Assembly (NCBI RefSeq): GCF_014843005.1
Contig: NZ_JACYXM010000002.1
Location: 124,001-188,000, forward strand
Length of the DNA: 64,000 nt
From: Rhodanobacter sp. DHG33
Lineage (GTDB): Bacteria; Pseudomonadota; Gammaproteobacteria; Xanthomonadales; Rhodanobacteraceae
Direction of reading: 5' to 3'
Shown one piece after another: positions 41,936 to 51,553 of the stretch. How positions within the stretch are numbered: the first letter of the stretch is position 1; each line of letters starts with the position of its first letter. The notes beneath the pieces were generated by a model, which did not search any database, was not told the DNA's origin, and was given only the letters and a program-made list of their open reading frames with translations. The position numbers were made by a program, and so were the translations under genes.

Positions 41936-44926
41936 TTAGAAGTCGTACGTGACGCCAAGCCGCACGTAACGCGGCGTGGTGTAACCGCGGACACGGCCGA
42001 ACTGACCCGCATTCTGGTACTCGTAGATGTAGGTCGGCTGCTGCGAGTTGAACACGTTGAACACATCGGCGTTGAAGGCCAGCTTGTTGCCGGCAAACGC
42101 TGGGCGATATTCCACGTTGAACGATACGACCTTCTGCCAAGGCAGTCGGCCCGCCGAGCCGGCTGGCACCGGCTTGCCACTGCACCAGTGGTAGTACGGA
42201 CCTGCATAGGCCGGATAGGTACCGTTCGGGCCATAGGCGCCCAGGCAATCATACGGCGCACCCGAGACCATCGAGATGACGCCCGACACATTCCACTCCG
42301 GCGTGATTTGGTAGCCGCCGAGCACCTTAAGCTGGTGCTTGTGGTCGTTGTGCAGGAGGCCATTCGCATATTCCATCAGCGACGGATAATCCCAGTCCTG
42401 CGTTGCCGAGATATCGGCCTGACCGGTGTCCGACTTCACCTGGCCTTCGGTGTTGCCGTAGCTGCGCGAGAACGTGTAGTCGACGCGGCCCCACCATTTC
42501 CCGTCAAACGGGTGGTTGAGGTAGAGATTGAGGGCGTAGTAGTTGCGCTTTGCGTGCTGGAAGCCCAGTTCGTCGTTGCTCAGGTGGATTTCACCGTAGC
42601 CGCCCTTGCCATCAGGAATGGTGAAGGTGGCCGCGCGGCCTGGATTGAAGAAATAGCAGCCACGCAAGTTCGAGGGATCAAGCCCGGCAGCCAGAGCTTT
42701 CTCCGTGAACAGCTCGATCTGGCAGGTGTCGTCGATCTCGTTCTTCAGGCTGCGATAGACCGCCTTGGCGCCGTAGGTCCACTCGCTGGTGAGCTGTTTG
42801 TCGAAGCCCAGGATGTATTCGTCCTGATACTGCGCGGTGAGCGACTTGGCGGTGACCGTCTTCGGGTCCGGCGATTGGCCGTATTCGAGATTCTCGGAAT
42901 ACGGCTGCCCCGGTCCGTTGACCGTATTGATCGGGGTCAGACCCGTCGGATAGCCGCTCGCATTGATGCCGGTGTAGGTGTAGTAGGTACGGGTGAACAG
43001 CGAACCCGATGCGCCACGCAGGGCCACGCTGGTCGGCAGCGCAAGGTAGTAGCGGCCGGCATTGCCGTAGACACGGAAGGTGGAGTCGCCATTCACGTCC
43101 CAGCTGAAACCGAGGCGAGGGGCCCATTGCGGCTTGGTCTGCCGGATATAGGGCTGGCCGTTGCTGTTGAAGTTGGTGAACTGGTCGTTGCGCAGGCCCA
43201 GCTTCAGCAGCCAGCGATCATTGACCTGCCAGGAGTCCTCGATGTACTGGGCGCGCTGCTCCACACGGACCGAGGCCGCGGTCTTGTACTCGTAACGATC
43301 CACGTAATAGCCCTGGGCGCCGCCGGGATAGTTGGACGGCGTGTCCACCTGCATCTCGCCCGACGGGGTCTGGCTGATATTCGAGCCCGGGGCGACTTTG
43401 CCGTATTCCCAGTTGTAGCCGGCAGGGATGTAGTCACCGTCATGCAGATCCTGGGTACGCTGGTTGTCGATACCCGCCGTGATCGTGTGATCGCCCAGCA
43501 CATAGGTCAGGTCGACGCGGTAATTCGCGCCCTTGGTCTGGTGTGCGGGATCGCCGATGGTGCCCGAGATCTGCGAATTGGTGATGGGTGTGCCGCCCGT
43601 GTATGCCGGATTTTCACTATCCGCACCCGCGATCGGAATGATCGAAGGATCGATGCTGGCGCCAGCCGAAGTGAACAGCTGAGTCTTCTGTTTGCCGTAC
43701 TGGGCAGAAAGCGTCAGGTTATCGGTGATATAACTGGTGTACTTCGCAATCCACATCTGGGCCGACGTCTTGGTGCCCGTGTCGGTGCCTTCAAGGTCAC
43801 CCATGGTGGTGGTGCGGGTGTTGTAGGCGTAGACGTCGCCGTTGTACTGATGCTTGGTGGAGGCAGCCGTCAATTCGACGATGTTGCTCTCGTTGATGTT
43901 CCAGTCAAGCTTCGTGTACCACTTCGGATCGTGGAAGCTGCGCTTGTATGCAGTGTTGGACGAGGCCGTGGAAACGAGCGTGTCCTTCGACTTCGAAGCT
44001 TCCAGCGAGGCGAACAGGAACAGCTTGTCCTGGATCAGCGGGCCGCCGATGTAAGCGTCGTAGGTGGTGTTCCAACCCTTGTTGTCGTTGCGGTACTGGT
44101 AGATCTTGCCGGTGGCCGGGTTGTAGATGCTCTTGGGATCGGAGCGTAGGCTGGTGGGCGTCCACAAGGCTTGGGCACCGAAATGCCATTCGTTGGTGCC
44201 GCGTTTGCCGACCTGGCTGATGACGCCACCATCGGAACGACCATAGGCCGCGCTGTAACCGCCCGTCAGGGTTTCCTGCTGCTCGATCGAGCCGTATGGC
44301 AGATCAATGCCACCCTCACCGTTCAGCGGGTCGGTAACGTTCATGCCGTTGATGTAGTAGGCGTTCTCCGTAACCGATGCGCCACCGAAAGACACCAGTG
44401 CATTGCCGGTCGGTCCGGTAAAGAAGCTGCTGCCCTGGGTCGCACCCGGCGCCAGCAGGGCAATGGCTTCCGCCGAACGGGCCACTGGCAGGGTCTTGAG
44501 CTGTTGAGCGGTAATCACCGTGCGCGAGTCGACGCTGGTGACGTCGATCGCCGGCAGCGCATTGGCGGTAACGGTGACGCTCTCGAGGCTTTTAGCGGAA
44601 GAGAAGGAGACATCGGTGCCTGCGCTTACCTGGATCGTGACATCCGTGCGCGAGCTGACCTCGTGGCCATCCTTTTGCAGCGATACCGAGTAGCTGCCGA
44701 CCGGCAGGCTGTTGATGGTGTAGCGACCGTCTGCACCCACCGTGACGGAACGTTGTACGCCAGTTGCACTTGTCGCTACCACGGTATCGCCCGCAGGCGC
44801 CTGGCCGAAAATGTTACCCGTGGTGGCCTGGCCGAAAGCCAGACCGCTGAAGCCCATGCCTAGTGCCAGAGCAAGGGTGGTTCGGCGGTAGGTGGTCCCG
44901 TGCCGAGTGTGATTGTTGATCATCAT
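41936..44926 (-). CDS. Oar-like TonB-dependent outer-membrane receptor
   Basis: A 996-aa receptor: signal peptide (TTLALALGMGFSGLAFGQA), a carboxypeptidase-regulatory-like beta domain about residues 30-100 (VTVGADGRYTINSLPVGSYS), a plug about 105-240 (NAYYINGMNVTDPLNGEG, GGYSAAYGRSDGGVISQV), then a large beta-barrel ending VRLGVTYDF with the terminal Phe required for insertion. Oar-type receptors import large or peptide-like substrates; the ligand here is unknown. ATG 44926 has GGGGAGC upstream. It follows an S9 peptidase gene on the same strand but has its own terminator and promoter signals between. Confidence 0.93.
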   Translation of the reverse strand: MMINNHTRHGTTYRRTTLALALGMGFSGLAFGQATTGNIFGQAPAGDTVVATSATGVQRSVTVGADGRYTINSLPVGSYSVSLQKDGHEVSSRTDVTIQVSAGTDVSFSSAKSLESVTVTANALPAIDVTSVDSRTVITAQQLKTLPVARSAEAIALLAPGATQGSSFFTGPTGNALVSFGGASVTENAYYINGMNVTDPLNGEGGIDLPYGSIEQQETLTGGYSAAYGRSDGGVISQVGKRGTNEWHFGAQALWTPTSLRSDPKSIYNPATGKIYQYRNDNKGWNTTYDAYIGGPLIQDKLFLFASLEASKSKDTLVSTASSNTAYKRSFHDPKWYTKLDWNINESNIVELTAASTKHQYNGDVYAYNTRTTTMGDLEGTDTGTKTSAQMWIAKYTSYITDNLTLSAQYGKQKTQLFTSAGASIDPSIIPIAGADSENPAYTGGTPITNSQISGTIGDPAHQTKGANYRVDLTYVLGDHTITAGIDNQRTQDLHDGDYIPAGYNWEYGKVAPGSNISQTPSGEMQVDTPSNYPGGAQGYYVDRYEYKTAASVRVEQRAQYIEDSWQVNDRWLLKLGLRNDQFTNFNSNGQPYIRQTKPQWAPRLGFSWDVNGDSTFRVYGNAGRYYLALPTSVALRGASGSLFTRTYYTYTGINASGYPTGLTPINTVNGPGQPYSENLEYGQSPDPKTVTAKSLTAQYQDEYILGFDKQLTSEWTYGAKAVYRSLKNEIDDTCQIELFTEKALAAGLDPSNLRGCYFFNPGRAATFTIPDGKGGYGEIHLSNDELGFQHAKRNYYALNLYLNHPFDGKWWGRVDYTFSRSYGNTEGQVKSDTGQADISATQDWDYPSLMEYANGLLHNDHKHQLKVLGGYQITPEWNVSGVISMVSGAPYDCLGAYGPNGTYPAYAGPYYHWCSGKPVPAGSAGRLPWQKVVSFNVEYRPAFAGNKLAFNADVFNVFNSQQPTYIYEYQNAGQFGRVRGYTTPRYVRLGVTYDF

Positions 44927-45078
44927 CAAGCTCCCCAAATGATGGTTGCGCGAAAGTTGTTGATTCGATCATTTGTTCTTTGAAAACAGTGATCTATGAA
45001 GAAAACGGAAGACGTTCAAGTTCTCTTGCTAGTGGCGGGTGCCGGAGGGCAAGGCTCTTGCAGAACCCAATCCGTCTC

Positions 45079-45125
45079 GCAAGAAATTGTGAAGCTATAG
45101 CAAGAAATTATGACAGTCAACAATT
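45079..45125 (-). promoter_or_regulatory. Candidate promoter and operator repeats of the TonB receptor gene
   Basis: In the AT-rich 272-bp gap, the minus strand shows TATAGC (plus 45094-45099) as a possible -10, with TTGACT (45115-45120) 15 bp or TTGTTG (45118-45123) 18 bp upstream. The plus strand carries GCAAGAAATT twice, at 45079 and 45100, exactly 21 bp apart and flanking the -10. AATTTCATAA at 45122-45131 is an inverted partial copy. Confidence 0.4.
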
Positions 45126-45144
45126 TCATAACGCCTTATTTCGC

Positions 45145-45175
45145 AAAAAAAAGCGGACCCTTGAGGGGTCCGCTT
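45145..45175 (-). terminator. Intrinsic terminator of the S9 peptidase gene
   Basis: On the minus strand, AAGCGGACCC pairs with GGGTCCGCTT across a 5-nt loop and is followed by a T-run (A 45145-45150 on the plus strand). It lies 24 bp after the peptidase stop. Confidence 0.9.
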
Positions 45176-45198
45176 CAGTTCCAAATGAGGCTTGTAGG

Positions 45199-47157
45199 TC
45201 AGGGTGTTGCCGTTCCTTTGCCGATGTATTTGTCCAGAAACGTCTGCATGAGGTTCAGGCGATCCACGTTGTTGGCCTCCGTATAGAAGCCGTGGCCTTC
45301 GCCAGACTTGCTCATCCATTCGTAGGGCTTGTGGGCGGCGTCCAGCGCGGCGCGCATGGCCTTGGCCTGGGCGAACGGCACGCGCTCGTCGGCCTCGCCG
45401 TGGATCAGCAGTACGGGCACGTCGATCTGGTCGGCCAGCTTGTCGGGCGAGTTGGCCGCGAGTGCGGCGTCGTCCTTGCCGATTACGGCGGTGAGGTAGT
45501 TCTTGCCCAAGGTGTCCGCGCCGATGCTGCCTTTCTTGTACATCATCGCCAGGTCGTAGACGCCGGCGTAGCCGATCGCGCACTTGAACAGCTTGGGCGC
45601 GCGGATCACCGACATCAGCGCGGAGTAGCCGCCGAAGCTCCCGCCGTACACGCAGACGCGGTTGGGATCGGCGTATTGCTGTTGCTCGGCCCACTTCACG
45701 CCGTCGATCAGATCCTGTTGGATGCGGGTGCCCCACTTGAGGTAACCCGCCTGCACGAAATCGGAGCCCCGACTGCCTGAGCCGCGGTAGTTCACCTGCA
45801 ACACGAGATAGCCGCGGCTGGCGAGGAACTGCGCGTCGCCGTCGAAGAACCAGCCGTCGCTGACGCCGTGCGGACCGCCGTGCGGCAGCAGCACCATCGG
45901 CAGGTTGTTCATCGACCCGCCGTTCGGCACGGTGAGGATGGCCTCCAGCTCCGTGCCGTCACTGGCCTTGAAGCGCATCGGTACGCGCTCGGCCATCTTG
46001 GCCGGATCGATCCATGGCGCGCTTTGGAAGAGCCTGACCACTTTGTAGTGTTCGGTGTCGATCAGGTAATAGGTTCCCGGGTCGCGGTCGCTGCGCACGC
46101 TGAACAGCAGTTCGTGGCCGTCTTCGCTGAAATTGATGAAGTCAACGAACTCGCCGGGAAATTTCTGGCTGATCGCCATGTAAAGCTTGGCCGCCGGGAG
46201 GTTGGGGTCCACATAGATCGCGCGTGGCGTGCCAGTGGCCGTGATCACCGCGAACGGCTGCAGTGGCGGGGCGGTCCACTGCACATTGTGGACGCTGCCG
46301 AAATCGTCCTGGGCCAGCACCTTGCGGTCGGCGCCATCGAGGCTTTGCTCGATCAACTGGTCGGGGCCGCCGTGGGCGCTGTAAAAGGCGTAGACGTGCT
46401 GGCGATCAGATGCGGTGGCGAACGGAGCGAAGTATTTGCCGGCCTGCAATTGAGCCCAGCGCCCGGCAATGAACCGGTAAGCCACGTAATCGAAGTTGTT
46501 GTCGGTGCCGTAGGCGAAACCCACCTTGCCATCAGGGTCTACCAGGAAGCTCATTTGGCCCACGCCGATATCGCCAATCAGGTGACGCACGTTTTTCACT
46601 GCATCGATGTCGTAAATCTGGCTGCGGTCGCGGTTGTCGTCATTCCACGGATGGGCGCCCAGGTAGAAGTGGTTGTTGGCCTTGTCGGGCAAGCCGTCCA
46701 CTTCGCCCCAGCCATCGTCCCCCTGGCGGGTGTCGCTGCGGGTGCCGTAGCCGGACTGGTAACCGAACAGGTAGTCCTGGTGTCTTCCATCGACGTCAGT
46801 GGCGAGGATTTCGCCAGTGCGCTGGGGTTCGTCGATGGAGCCGAACTGTTTGCCCTTTTCCACGACCAGGCGGGTCGAGCTGACCCAATACATGTCGGCC
46901 GGCACTTCATTGACGGGCATGCGCAGCATGCTGAGCGGATGGCTCATGTCGTCCACCGCGTAGACCACCAGCGCATGGTCGCTGCCGTCGTCCACGCGCA
47001 ACGCAATGTGCTTGCCGTCGGGCGACAGCCGTGGCATCGACATATTGGCGTGGCGGGCGAAGGTTTCCACCGGAATCAGATCCGCCGTGGCCGCGGCGGC
47101 CGGCAGACACAGGCACGCCGCGACCAGCGCGACATGCAACTTGCGCATCGACATCAT
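45199..47157 (-). CDS. Secreted S9-family prolyl-oligopeptidase-like peptidase
   Basis: A 652-aa protein with signal peptide (LHVALVAACLCLPAAAATA), an N-terminal beta-propeller domain (about 30-390) and a C-terminal alpha/beta-hydrolase domain. Catalytic triad: Ser507 in GGSFGGYSAL, Asp590 in HGEADERVP, His622 in GEGHGFYTE. HGGPHG near residue 430 is the oxyanion region. It is likely a dipeptidyl- or acylaminoacyl-peptidase acting in the periplasm. ATG 47157 follows GGGGAGAG; ATGs at 47154 and 47148 are in frame too. The TonB receptor lies downstream. Confidence 0.92.
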   Translation of the reverse strand: MMSMRKLHVALVAACLCLPAAAATADLIPVETFARHANMSMPRLSPDGKHIALRVDDGSDHALVVYAVDDMSHPLSMLRMPVNEVPADMYWVSSTRLVVEKGKQFGSIDEPQRTGEILATDVDGRHQDYLFGYQSGYGTRSDTRQGDDGWGEVDGLPDKANNHFYLGAHPWNDDNRDRSQIYDIDAVKNVRHLIGDIGVGQMSFLVDPDGKVGFAYGTDNNFDYVAYRFIAGRWAQLQAGKYFAPFATASDRQHVYAFYSAHGGPDQLIEQSLDGADRKVLAQDDFGSVHNVQWTAPPLQPFAVITATGTPRAIYVDPNLPAAKLYMAISQKFPGEFVDFINFSEDGHELLFSVRSDRDPGTYYLIDTEHYKVVRLFQSAPWIDPAKMAERVPMRFKASDGTELEAILTVPNGGSMNNLPMVLLPHGGPHGVSDGWFFDGDAQFLASRGYLVLQVNYRGSGSRGSDFVQAGYLKWGTRIQQDLIDGVKWAEQQQYADPNRVCVYGGSFGGYSALMSVIRAPKLFKCAIGYAGVYDLAMMYKKGSIGADTLGKNYLTAVIGKDDAALAANSPDKLADQIDVPVLLIHGEADERVPFAQAKAMRAALDAAHKPYEWMSKSGEGHGFYTEANNVDRLNLMQTFLDKYIGKGTATP

Positions 47158-47226
47158 CCTTGCTCTCCCCTGATTGTGTGTCCCGCTGCGGTGGCGCCCC
47201 TGCACCATCGCTGACCGGGTGGCTGG

Positions 47227-47265
47227 CAGTGTAGCCGGCGGAGCGGGGCGTGTCCCGCTACACTG
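47227..47265. promoter_or_regulatory. Divergent TACACT boxes in a 9-bp inverted repeat
   Basis: CAGTGTAGC (47227-47235) and GCTACACTG (47257-47265) are a perfect inverted repeat with a 21-bp spacer, between the S9 peptidase (minus) and lgt (plus) starts. Each arm contains TACACT, a fair -10, reading outward toward its gene. It could be a pair of divergent promoters, a shared operator, or both. No -35 consensus is obvious. Confidence 0.4.
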
Positions 47266-47297
47266 GCGGGCATCGTTTGCCTGAAAAATCGCACCGC

Positions 47298-48200
47298 ATG
47301 ACGCTTCCTTTCGTCGTCGAGATCAACCCCGTCGCCTTCCACCTCGGACCGGTGCAGGTGCACTGGTACGGACTGATGTACCTGGTCGGTTTCTTCAGCG
47401 GCGCACTGCTGGGCGAGTACCGGCGGCGGCGGGGACGCCTGCCGGTGACGCGGGAGGCGCTGAGCGACCTGTTCTTCTACGCCATGATGGGCGTGATCGT
47501 GGGCGGGCGCGTGGGCTACATGCTGTTCTATTACGCGGGCGGTCCGCGCTGGATCTGGACCGATCCGCTGGCGCTGTTCCGCGTATGGGACGGCGGCATG
47601 AGCTTCCACGGCGGCCTGCTCGGCGTGCTGGTGGCGGGGCTGTGGTGGTCGCGCAGGCAGCAGCTGCACTTCTTCGACACGGTGGATTTCGTGGCGCCGC
47701 TGGTGCCGATCGGCCTGGGTTTGGGGCGGCTGGGCAACTTCATCAACGGCGAACTGTGGGGCAAGCCCACGCAGTTGCCGTGGGGCATGATCTTTCCCAA
47801 CGCCCATGCCGACGACGTGACCTATGTCGCCACGCACCCGGCGTGGCAGGCGCAGTTGCAGCAGTTTGGCGGACTCGTGCGTCAGCCGTCGCAGCTGTAC
47901 GAACTGGCGCTGGAAGGCGTGGTGATGTTCGCCGTGCTGTGGCTGGTGTCGATGAAGCCGCGGCCGCGTTACCTCGTTTCCGGCTTGTTCGCGCTGATGT
48001 ACGGCTGCTTCCGTTTCGCGGTGGAGTTCGTGCGCCTGCCCGACATCCAGCTCGGCTATCTTGCCTTCGGCTGGCTCACGATGGGGCAGATCCTCTCGCT
48101 GCCGCTGATCGCCGTGGGCCTGTGGCTGCTGTGGCTGTCGCGCAAGGCGCCCACACTGCGGCTGTACGACGTGGCGATGCCTGCGAAGGACGCCAAATGA
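47298..48200 (+). CDS. lgt: Phosphatidylglycerol:prolipoprotein diacylglyceryl transferase
   Basis: Adds diacylglycerol to the lipobox Cys of prolipoproteins, the first step of lipoprotein maturation, in the inner membrane. 300 aa, seven TM helices. Family motifs: [12 protein letters not shown] with the essential His-x-x-Gly, [15 protein letters not shown], and the Lgt signature [17 protein letters not shown]. The ATG at 47298 gives the normal N-terminus. thyA overlaps its stop by 4 bp, a common lgt-thyA pairing. Confidence 0.96.
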   Translation: MTLPFVVEINPVAFHLGPVQVHWYGLMYLVGFFSGALLGEYRRRRGRLPVTREALSDLFFYAMMGVIVGGRVGYMLFYYAGGPRWIWTDPLALFRVWDGGMSFHGGLLGVLVAGLWWSRRQQLHFFDTVDFVAPLVPIGLGLGRLGNFINGELWGKPTQLPWGMIFPNAHADDVTYVATHPAWQAQLQQFGGLVRQPSQLYELALEGVVMFAVLWLVSMKPRPRYLVSGLFALMYGCFRFAVEFVRLPDIQLGYLAFGWLTMGQILSLPLIAVGLWLLWLSRKAPTLRLYDVAMPAKDAK

Positions 48201-48991
48201 AGGCCTACCTCGATCTGCTGCGCCACGTTCTCGAGCACGGCACCGAGAAGGCCGACCGCACCGGCACCGGTACGCGCAGCGTGTTCGGCTGGCAGATGCG
48301 CTTCGATCTCGCGGAAGGTTTTCCGCTGGTCACCACCAAGAAGCTGCACCTCAAATCCATCATCCACGAATTGATCTGGTTCCTGAAAGGCGACACCAAC
48401 ATCGCCTACCTCAAGGAACACGGCGTCAGCATCTGGGACGAATGGGCCGATGCCGACGGCGACCTCGGCCCGGTCTACGGCAAGCAGTGGCGCGCATGGC
48501 CTGCCGCCGACGGCGAAGCGGTGGACCAGATCCGCTGGGTGGTGGACGAGATCAGGCGCAACCCGGATTCGCGCCGGCTGATCGTCAGCGCATGGAACGT
48601 GGGCGAGCTGCCGAAGATGGCGCTGATGCCCTGCCATTCGCTGTTCCAGTTCTACGTGGCGGACGGCAAGCTGAGCTGCCAGCTCTACCAGCGCTCCGGC
48701 GACATCTTCCTCGGCGTGCCGTTCAACATCGCCAGCTATGCGCTGCTCACCCACATGGTGGCGCAGGTCTGCGGGCTGGGCGTGGGTGACTTCGTGCATA
48801 CGCTGGGCGACGCGCATCTGTACAGCAACCACGTCGAGCAGGCGCGGCTGCAGCTGACCCGCAAACCGCGCCCTTTGCCGCGCCTGGTGCTGACCCCTGG
48901 GGTGCGTGCGCTGGAGGATTTCCGCTACGAGGACATCGCCATCGAGGAGTACGACCCGTACCCGGCGATCAAGGCGCCGGTGGCGGTGTAG
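48197..48991 (+). CDS. thyA: Thymidylate synthase
   Basis: Converts dUMP to dTMP using methylene-tetrahydrofolate. 264 aa, identical in length to the E. coli enzyme. Catalytic Cys146 is in [12 protein letters not shown], with [10 protein letters not shown] (Arg contacting phosphate), [17 protein letters not shown] and the C-terminal AVAV-type end (here APVAV). Coupled to lgt by ATGA. Its 3' end overlaps the convergent aspartic-protease-like gene by 23 bp. folA, which regenerates the folate it oxidises, is 1.1 kb downstream. Confidence 0.97.
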   Translation: MKAYLDLLRHVLEHGTEKADRTGTGTRSVFGWQMRFDLAEGFPLVTTKKLHLKSIIHELIWFLKGDTNIAYLKEHGVSIWDEWADADGDLGPVYGKQWRAWPAADGEAVDQIRWVVDEIRRNPDSRRLIVSAWNVGELPKMALMPCHSLFQFYVADGKLSCQLYQRSGDIFLGVPFNIASYALLTHMVAQVCGLGVGDFVHTLGDAHLYSNHVEQARLQLTRKPRPLPRLVLTPGVRALEDFRYEDIAIEEYDPYPAIKAPVAV

Positions 48992-50000
48992 CGGCGGGTT
49001 TGCAGCCGGTCGCGCAGCGGAACCAAGCTTTCTCGCCCGGATAGTCCAGCGTCATCACGAAGTGCTGGAAGACATTGGCGCCGACAGAGCCCTCGACTTG
49101 CTTGTCCATCAAGCTTGACATCATTCCATGAAAGGGAGCGTCGGGGCGTTCGGTGAACCAAACCGGCCCCACCGACCACCCGGCGATTTCCACCTTGGGC
49201 ACTTCGATCAAGCGCATGGGATGTTTGGGCCCGAAGTAATCGTCGCCATTCGTCACGACGCGCCAGTTGGCGTGTGCCTGGTGCCAACGGTTGAATACGC
49301 TGGTGGTGATGTAGCTGGTCACGCCGATGCCGTTGACCGTGGGTGTGTCGGTGGCTTGCTCGCCTTCGGCGGTTGGATGGGCAGTGGCGCCAGTATCGAG
49401 CAGCATGTCCAGCGGCTGGCCATCGACATGGATGACGATGCGGGGATAGCCGAGGGTCGCACGCCCCTGATCGTCGCGTTGGAATCCAAGGTGTGTCGCA
49501 TGGGCTTCAGAATCGGGGCGCCATGGTTGGCCTTGCAGCACAAGGCGCCGCTGAGGATAGTCGAAGGTCCAGATGCCTTGTGAATACATGTAGCTGCCGC
49601 TGAATTGGCCGCTGTCGTGGGCATTCCAAGAAGGATTTCTGGAAACGTCCTGGACCATTAGCCCCTTGCCGCAAGGGCCCGATGTTGGCGGTGGCAGACC
49701 CAGGTTCGGTTTGTATTCGGGCAACTCGGCTACCGTGGCGGAGCCGTCGTCGAGCTTGCACGTATGGGTTTTCAGATGCAGCCGATCTGCAGTCTCGGCG
49801 GTGACCCAGTACAGGCGGATCGCGCCGCCGCCACCGCCGGTATCCACTATCAGCCTCAGTTTCTGCCCATCCACCGTCTCCGGCACCGCGTAAAAGTGCC
49901 CCGCTTCGTACACCGTAGGCAGCACCCGTGCAGTGGCGGACGGTGCAGCCGCCGGTGTCGTGGCCAGTGCGGTGGCCAGAATTCCCATGATGATCGCCAT
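48969..50000 (-). CDS. Exported aspartic-protease-like protein with two DTG motifs
   Basis: A 343-aa protein with an N-terminal hydrophobic signal ([18 protein letters not shown]). Two retropepsin/pepsin-like catalytic motifs occur in one chain: [10 protein letters not shown] near residue 50 and [10 protein letters not shown] near 200. This suggests two retropepsin-like lobes in one polypeptide, or one functional and one degenerate lobe. C-terminal half: [14 protein letters not shown] and [20 protein letters not shown], the latter like the hydrophobic-Gly strand of retropepsins. Function unknown. Overlaps thyA tail-to-tail by 23 bp. Confidence 0.75.
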   Translation of the reverse strand: MAIIMGILATALATTPAAAPSATARVLPTVYEAGHFYAVPETVDGQKLRLIVDTGGGGGAIRLYWVTAETADRLHLKTHTCKLDDGSATVAELPEYKPNLGLPPPTSGPCGKGLMVQDVSRNPSWNAHDSGQFSGSYMYSQGIWTFDYPQRRLVLQGQPWRPDSEAHATHLGFQRDDQGRATLGYPRIVIHVDGQPLDMLLDTGATAHPTAEGEQATDTPTVNGIGVTSYITTSVFNRWHQAHANWRVVTNGDDYFGPKHPMRLIEVPKVEIAGWSVGPVWFTERPDAPFHGMMSSLMDKQVEGSVGANVFQHFVMTLDYPGEKAWFRCATGCKPAATPPPAP

Positions 50001-50102
50001 GCTCCTCGTCCCCCCAAATGGCTACAATGTGCGGTCAGCATGGGCAGCGCGCCGCGCCGCCCATGTGTCACCCAATCTGCCACATTTGCCCCTGGAGCAC
50101 CG

Positions 50103-50591
50103 ATGGCCATTTCGCTGATCGCCGCGCTGGACGAGAACTTCGCCATTGGACGCAAGGGGCAACTGCCGTGGCATCTGCCCGACGACCTGCGCTGGTTCAA
50201 GCAGCTCACCGTGGGCAAGAACATCCTGATGGGCTACAACACCGCGCTGTCGGTGGGGCGTGCATTGCCGGAGCGCACCAACTACGTGTTGTCGCGTCGC
50301 CACGAGGCGCCGTTCCCCGGCCAGATCACCGTGCGCTCGATCGACGAGGCGCTGGCCCGCTGCAATGGCACCGGCCTGATGGTGATCGGTGGCGGACAGG
50401 TGTATCGCGAGGCCCTGCCGCTCGCGCGTCGGCTGTACCTGACCTGGGTCGGCGCGGCCGTGGATGGCGCCGATACTTTCTTCCCCGGCGTGCATTTCAG
50501 CGACTGGACCGAGGTCTCGCGCGTGCATCACAAGAAAGATGCCGAGCACGCCCACGATTTCGACATGGTCGAGTACGTCCGCGGCAGTTGA
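50103..50591 (+). CDS. folA: Dihydrofolate reductase
   Basis: Reduces dihydrofolate to tetrahydrofolate with NADPH. 162 aa (E. coli 159). Family landmarks: SLIAALDENFAIGRKGQLPW with the Met20-loop Trp, the catalytic acidic residue in LPDDLRWF, NILMGYNTALSVGRALP (a variant of the usual MGR-x-T, with Tyr-Asn instead of Arg-x), NYVLSRR and MVIGGGQVY for NADPH binding. GGAG lies upstream of the ATG. The Nudix/TPS gene starts 8 bp after its stop. Confidence 0.94.
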   Translation: MAISLIAALDENFAIGRKGQLPWHLPDDLRWFKQLTVGKNILMGYNTALSVGRALPERTNYVLSRRHEAPFPGQITVRSIDEALARCNGTGLMVIGGGQVYREALPLARRLYLTWVGAAVDGADTFFPGVHFSDWTEVSRVHHKKDAEHAHDFDMVEYVRGS

Positions 50592-50599
50592 GCGCGTTC

Positions 50600-51553
50600 A
50601 TGAGCGCCGCGCCGCTGCATGTGCTGGCCGGCGCGCTGTGCGACCGCGAGGGTCGCGTGCTGCTGGCCGAACGCCCCGCCGGCAAGCATCTGGCGGGGTT
50701 GTGGGAATTTCCCGGAGGCAAGCGTGAACCCGGCGAAACGCCGCTGGCGGCGCTTGCGCGCGAACTGGACGAGGAACTCGGCATCGCGCTGGTCGAAGCC
50801 GCGCCGCTGATCCGCGTGCCATGGCGCTATCACGAACGTGGGCTGTTGCTGGATGCGTGGCGCGTGACGCGATGGCGCGGCGAGCCGCGTTCGCTGGAAG
50901 GGCAGGGCCTGCAGTGGTGCCTGCCATCGCAGGTCGACCTGGCGACATTGGCGCCCGCCGACCGCGCGATCCTGCAGGCGCTGCGCCTGCCGCCGCATTA
51001 CCTCCTCACGCCGGCCGATGTACCGCAACAAGAGCGCGATGCCTGGTTCGAACGCATCGCCCATGCCATCGAATCCGGCGAACGCCTGGTGCAATTGCGC
51101 CTGCCGCTCTGGTCGAAGGATGCCGTCCGCGAACTCGCCGGAGCGTTGTTGCCTCTGGCGCGCAGATGCGGAACCCAACTGTTGCTCAATTCGGACATCG
51201 AAGGTGCCCGGTTGCTGGACGTAGGCGTGCATTTGACAGGTGCACAACTGGCCGAGCTCGACGCGCGCCCGCTGCCGCTGCGGCAAGCCGTCGGCGCGAG
51301 TTGCCACGATGCCGCGCAGTTGGCGATGGCACTGGAGCTGGGCGCGGATTTCGCCACGCTGTCGCCGGTAATGGCCACTGCTAGCCACCCGGATGCGACA
51401 CCGCTGGGCTGGGGCTGTTTCGAAGCGTTGGCCGAAGTTGCTGCGATGCCGGTCTATGCGCTTGGCGGTATGTCGCCGGCGCTGTTGCCGCAGGCTCGTG
51501 CTTCAGGCGCGCAGGGCGTGGCGGGGATACGCGGTTTTTGGCCTGGACCATAG
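50600..51553 (+). CDS. Nudix hydrolase fused to a thiamine-phosphate-synthase-like domain
   Basis: 317 aa. Residues 1-130 are a MutT-type Nudix domain with a complete box (GGKREPGETPL then ARELDEELGI) and LWEFPGGK, as in 8-oxo-dGTP hydrolases. Residues 135-317 resemble ThiE/TenI: LLNSDIEGARLLDVGVHLTG, GASCHDAAQLAMALELGADF, TLSPVMATASHPDATPLGW and YALGGMSP. The same fusion exists in other gammaproteobacteria, where the C-terminal role is unproven. No thi genes are nearby, so a housekeeping mutation-avoidance role seems likelier than thiamine synthesis. Confidence 0.88.
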   Translation: MSAAPLHVLAGALCDREGRVLLAERPAGKHLAGLWEFPGGKREPGETPLAALARELDEELGIALVEAAPLIRVPWRYHERGLLLDAWRVTRWRGEPRSLEGQGLQWCLPSQVDLATLAPADRAILQALRLPPHYLLTPADVPQQERDAWFERIAHAIESGERLVQLRLPLWSKDAVRELAGALLPLARRCGTQLLLNSDIEGARLLDVGVHLTGAQLAELDARPLPLRQAVGASCHDAAQLAMALELGADFATLSPVMATASHPDATPLGWGCFEALAEVAAMPVYALGGMSPALLPQARASGAQGVAGIRGFWPGP

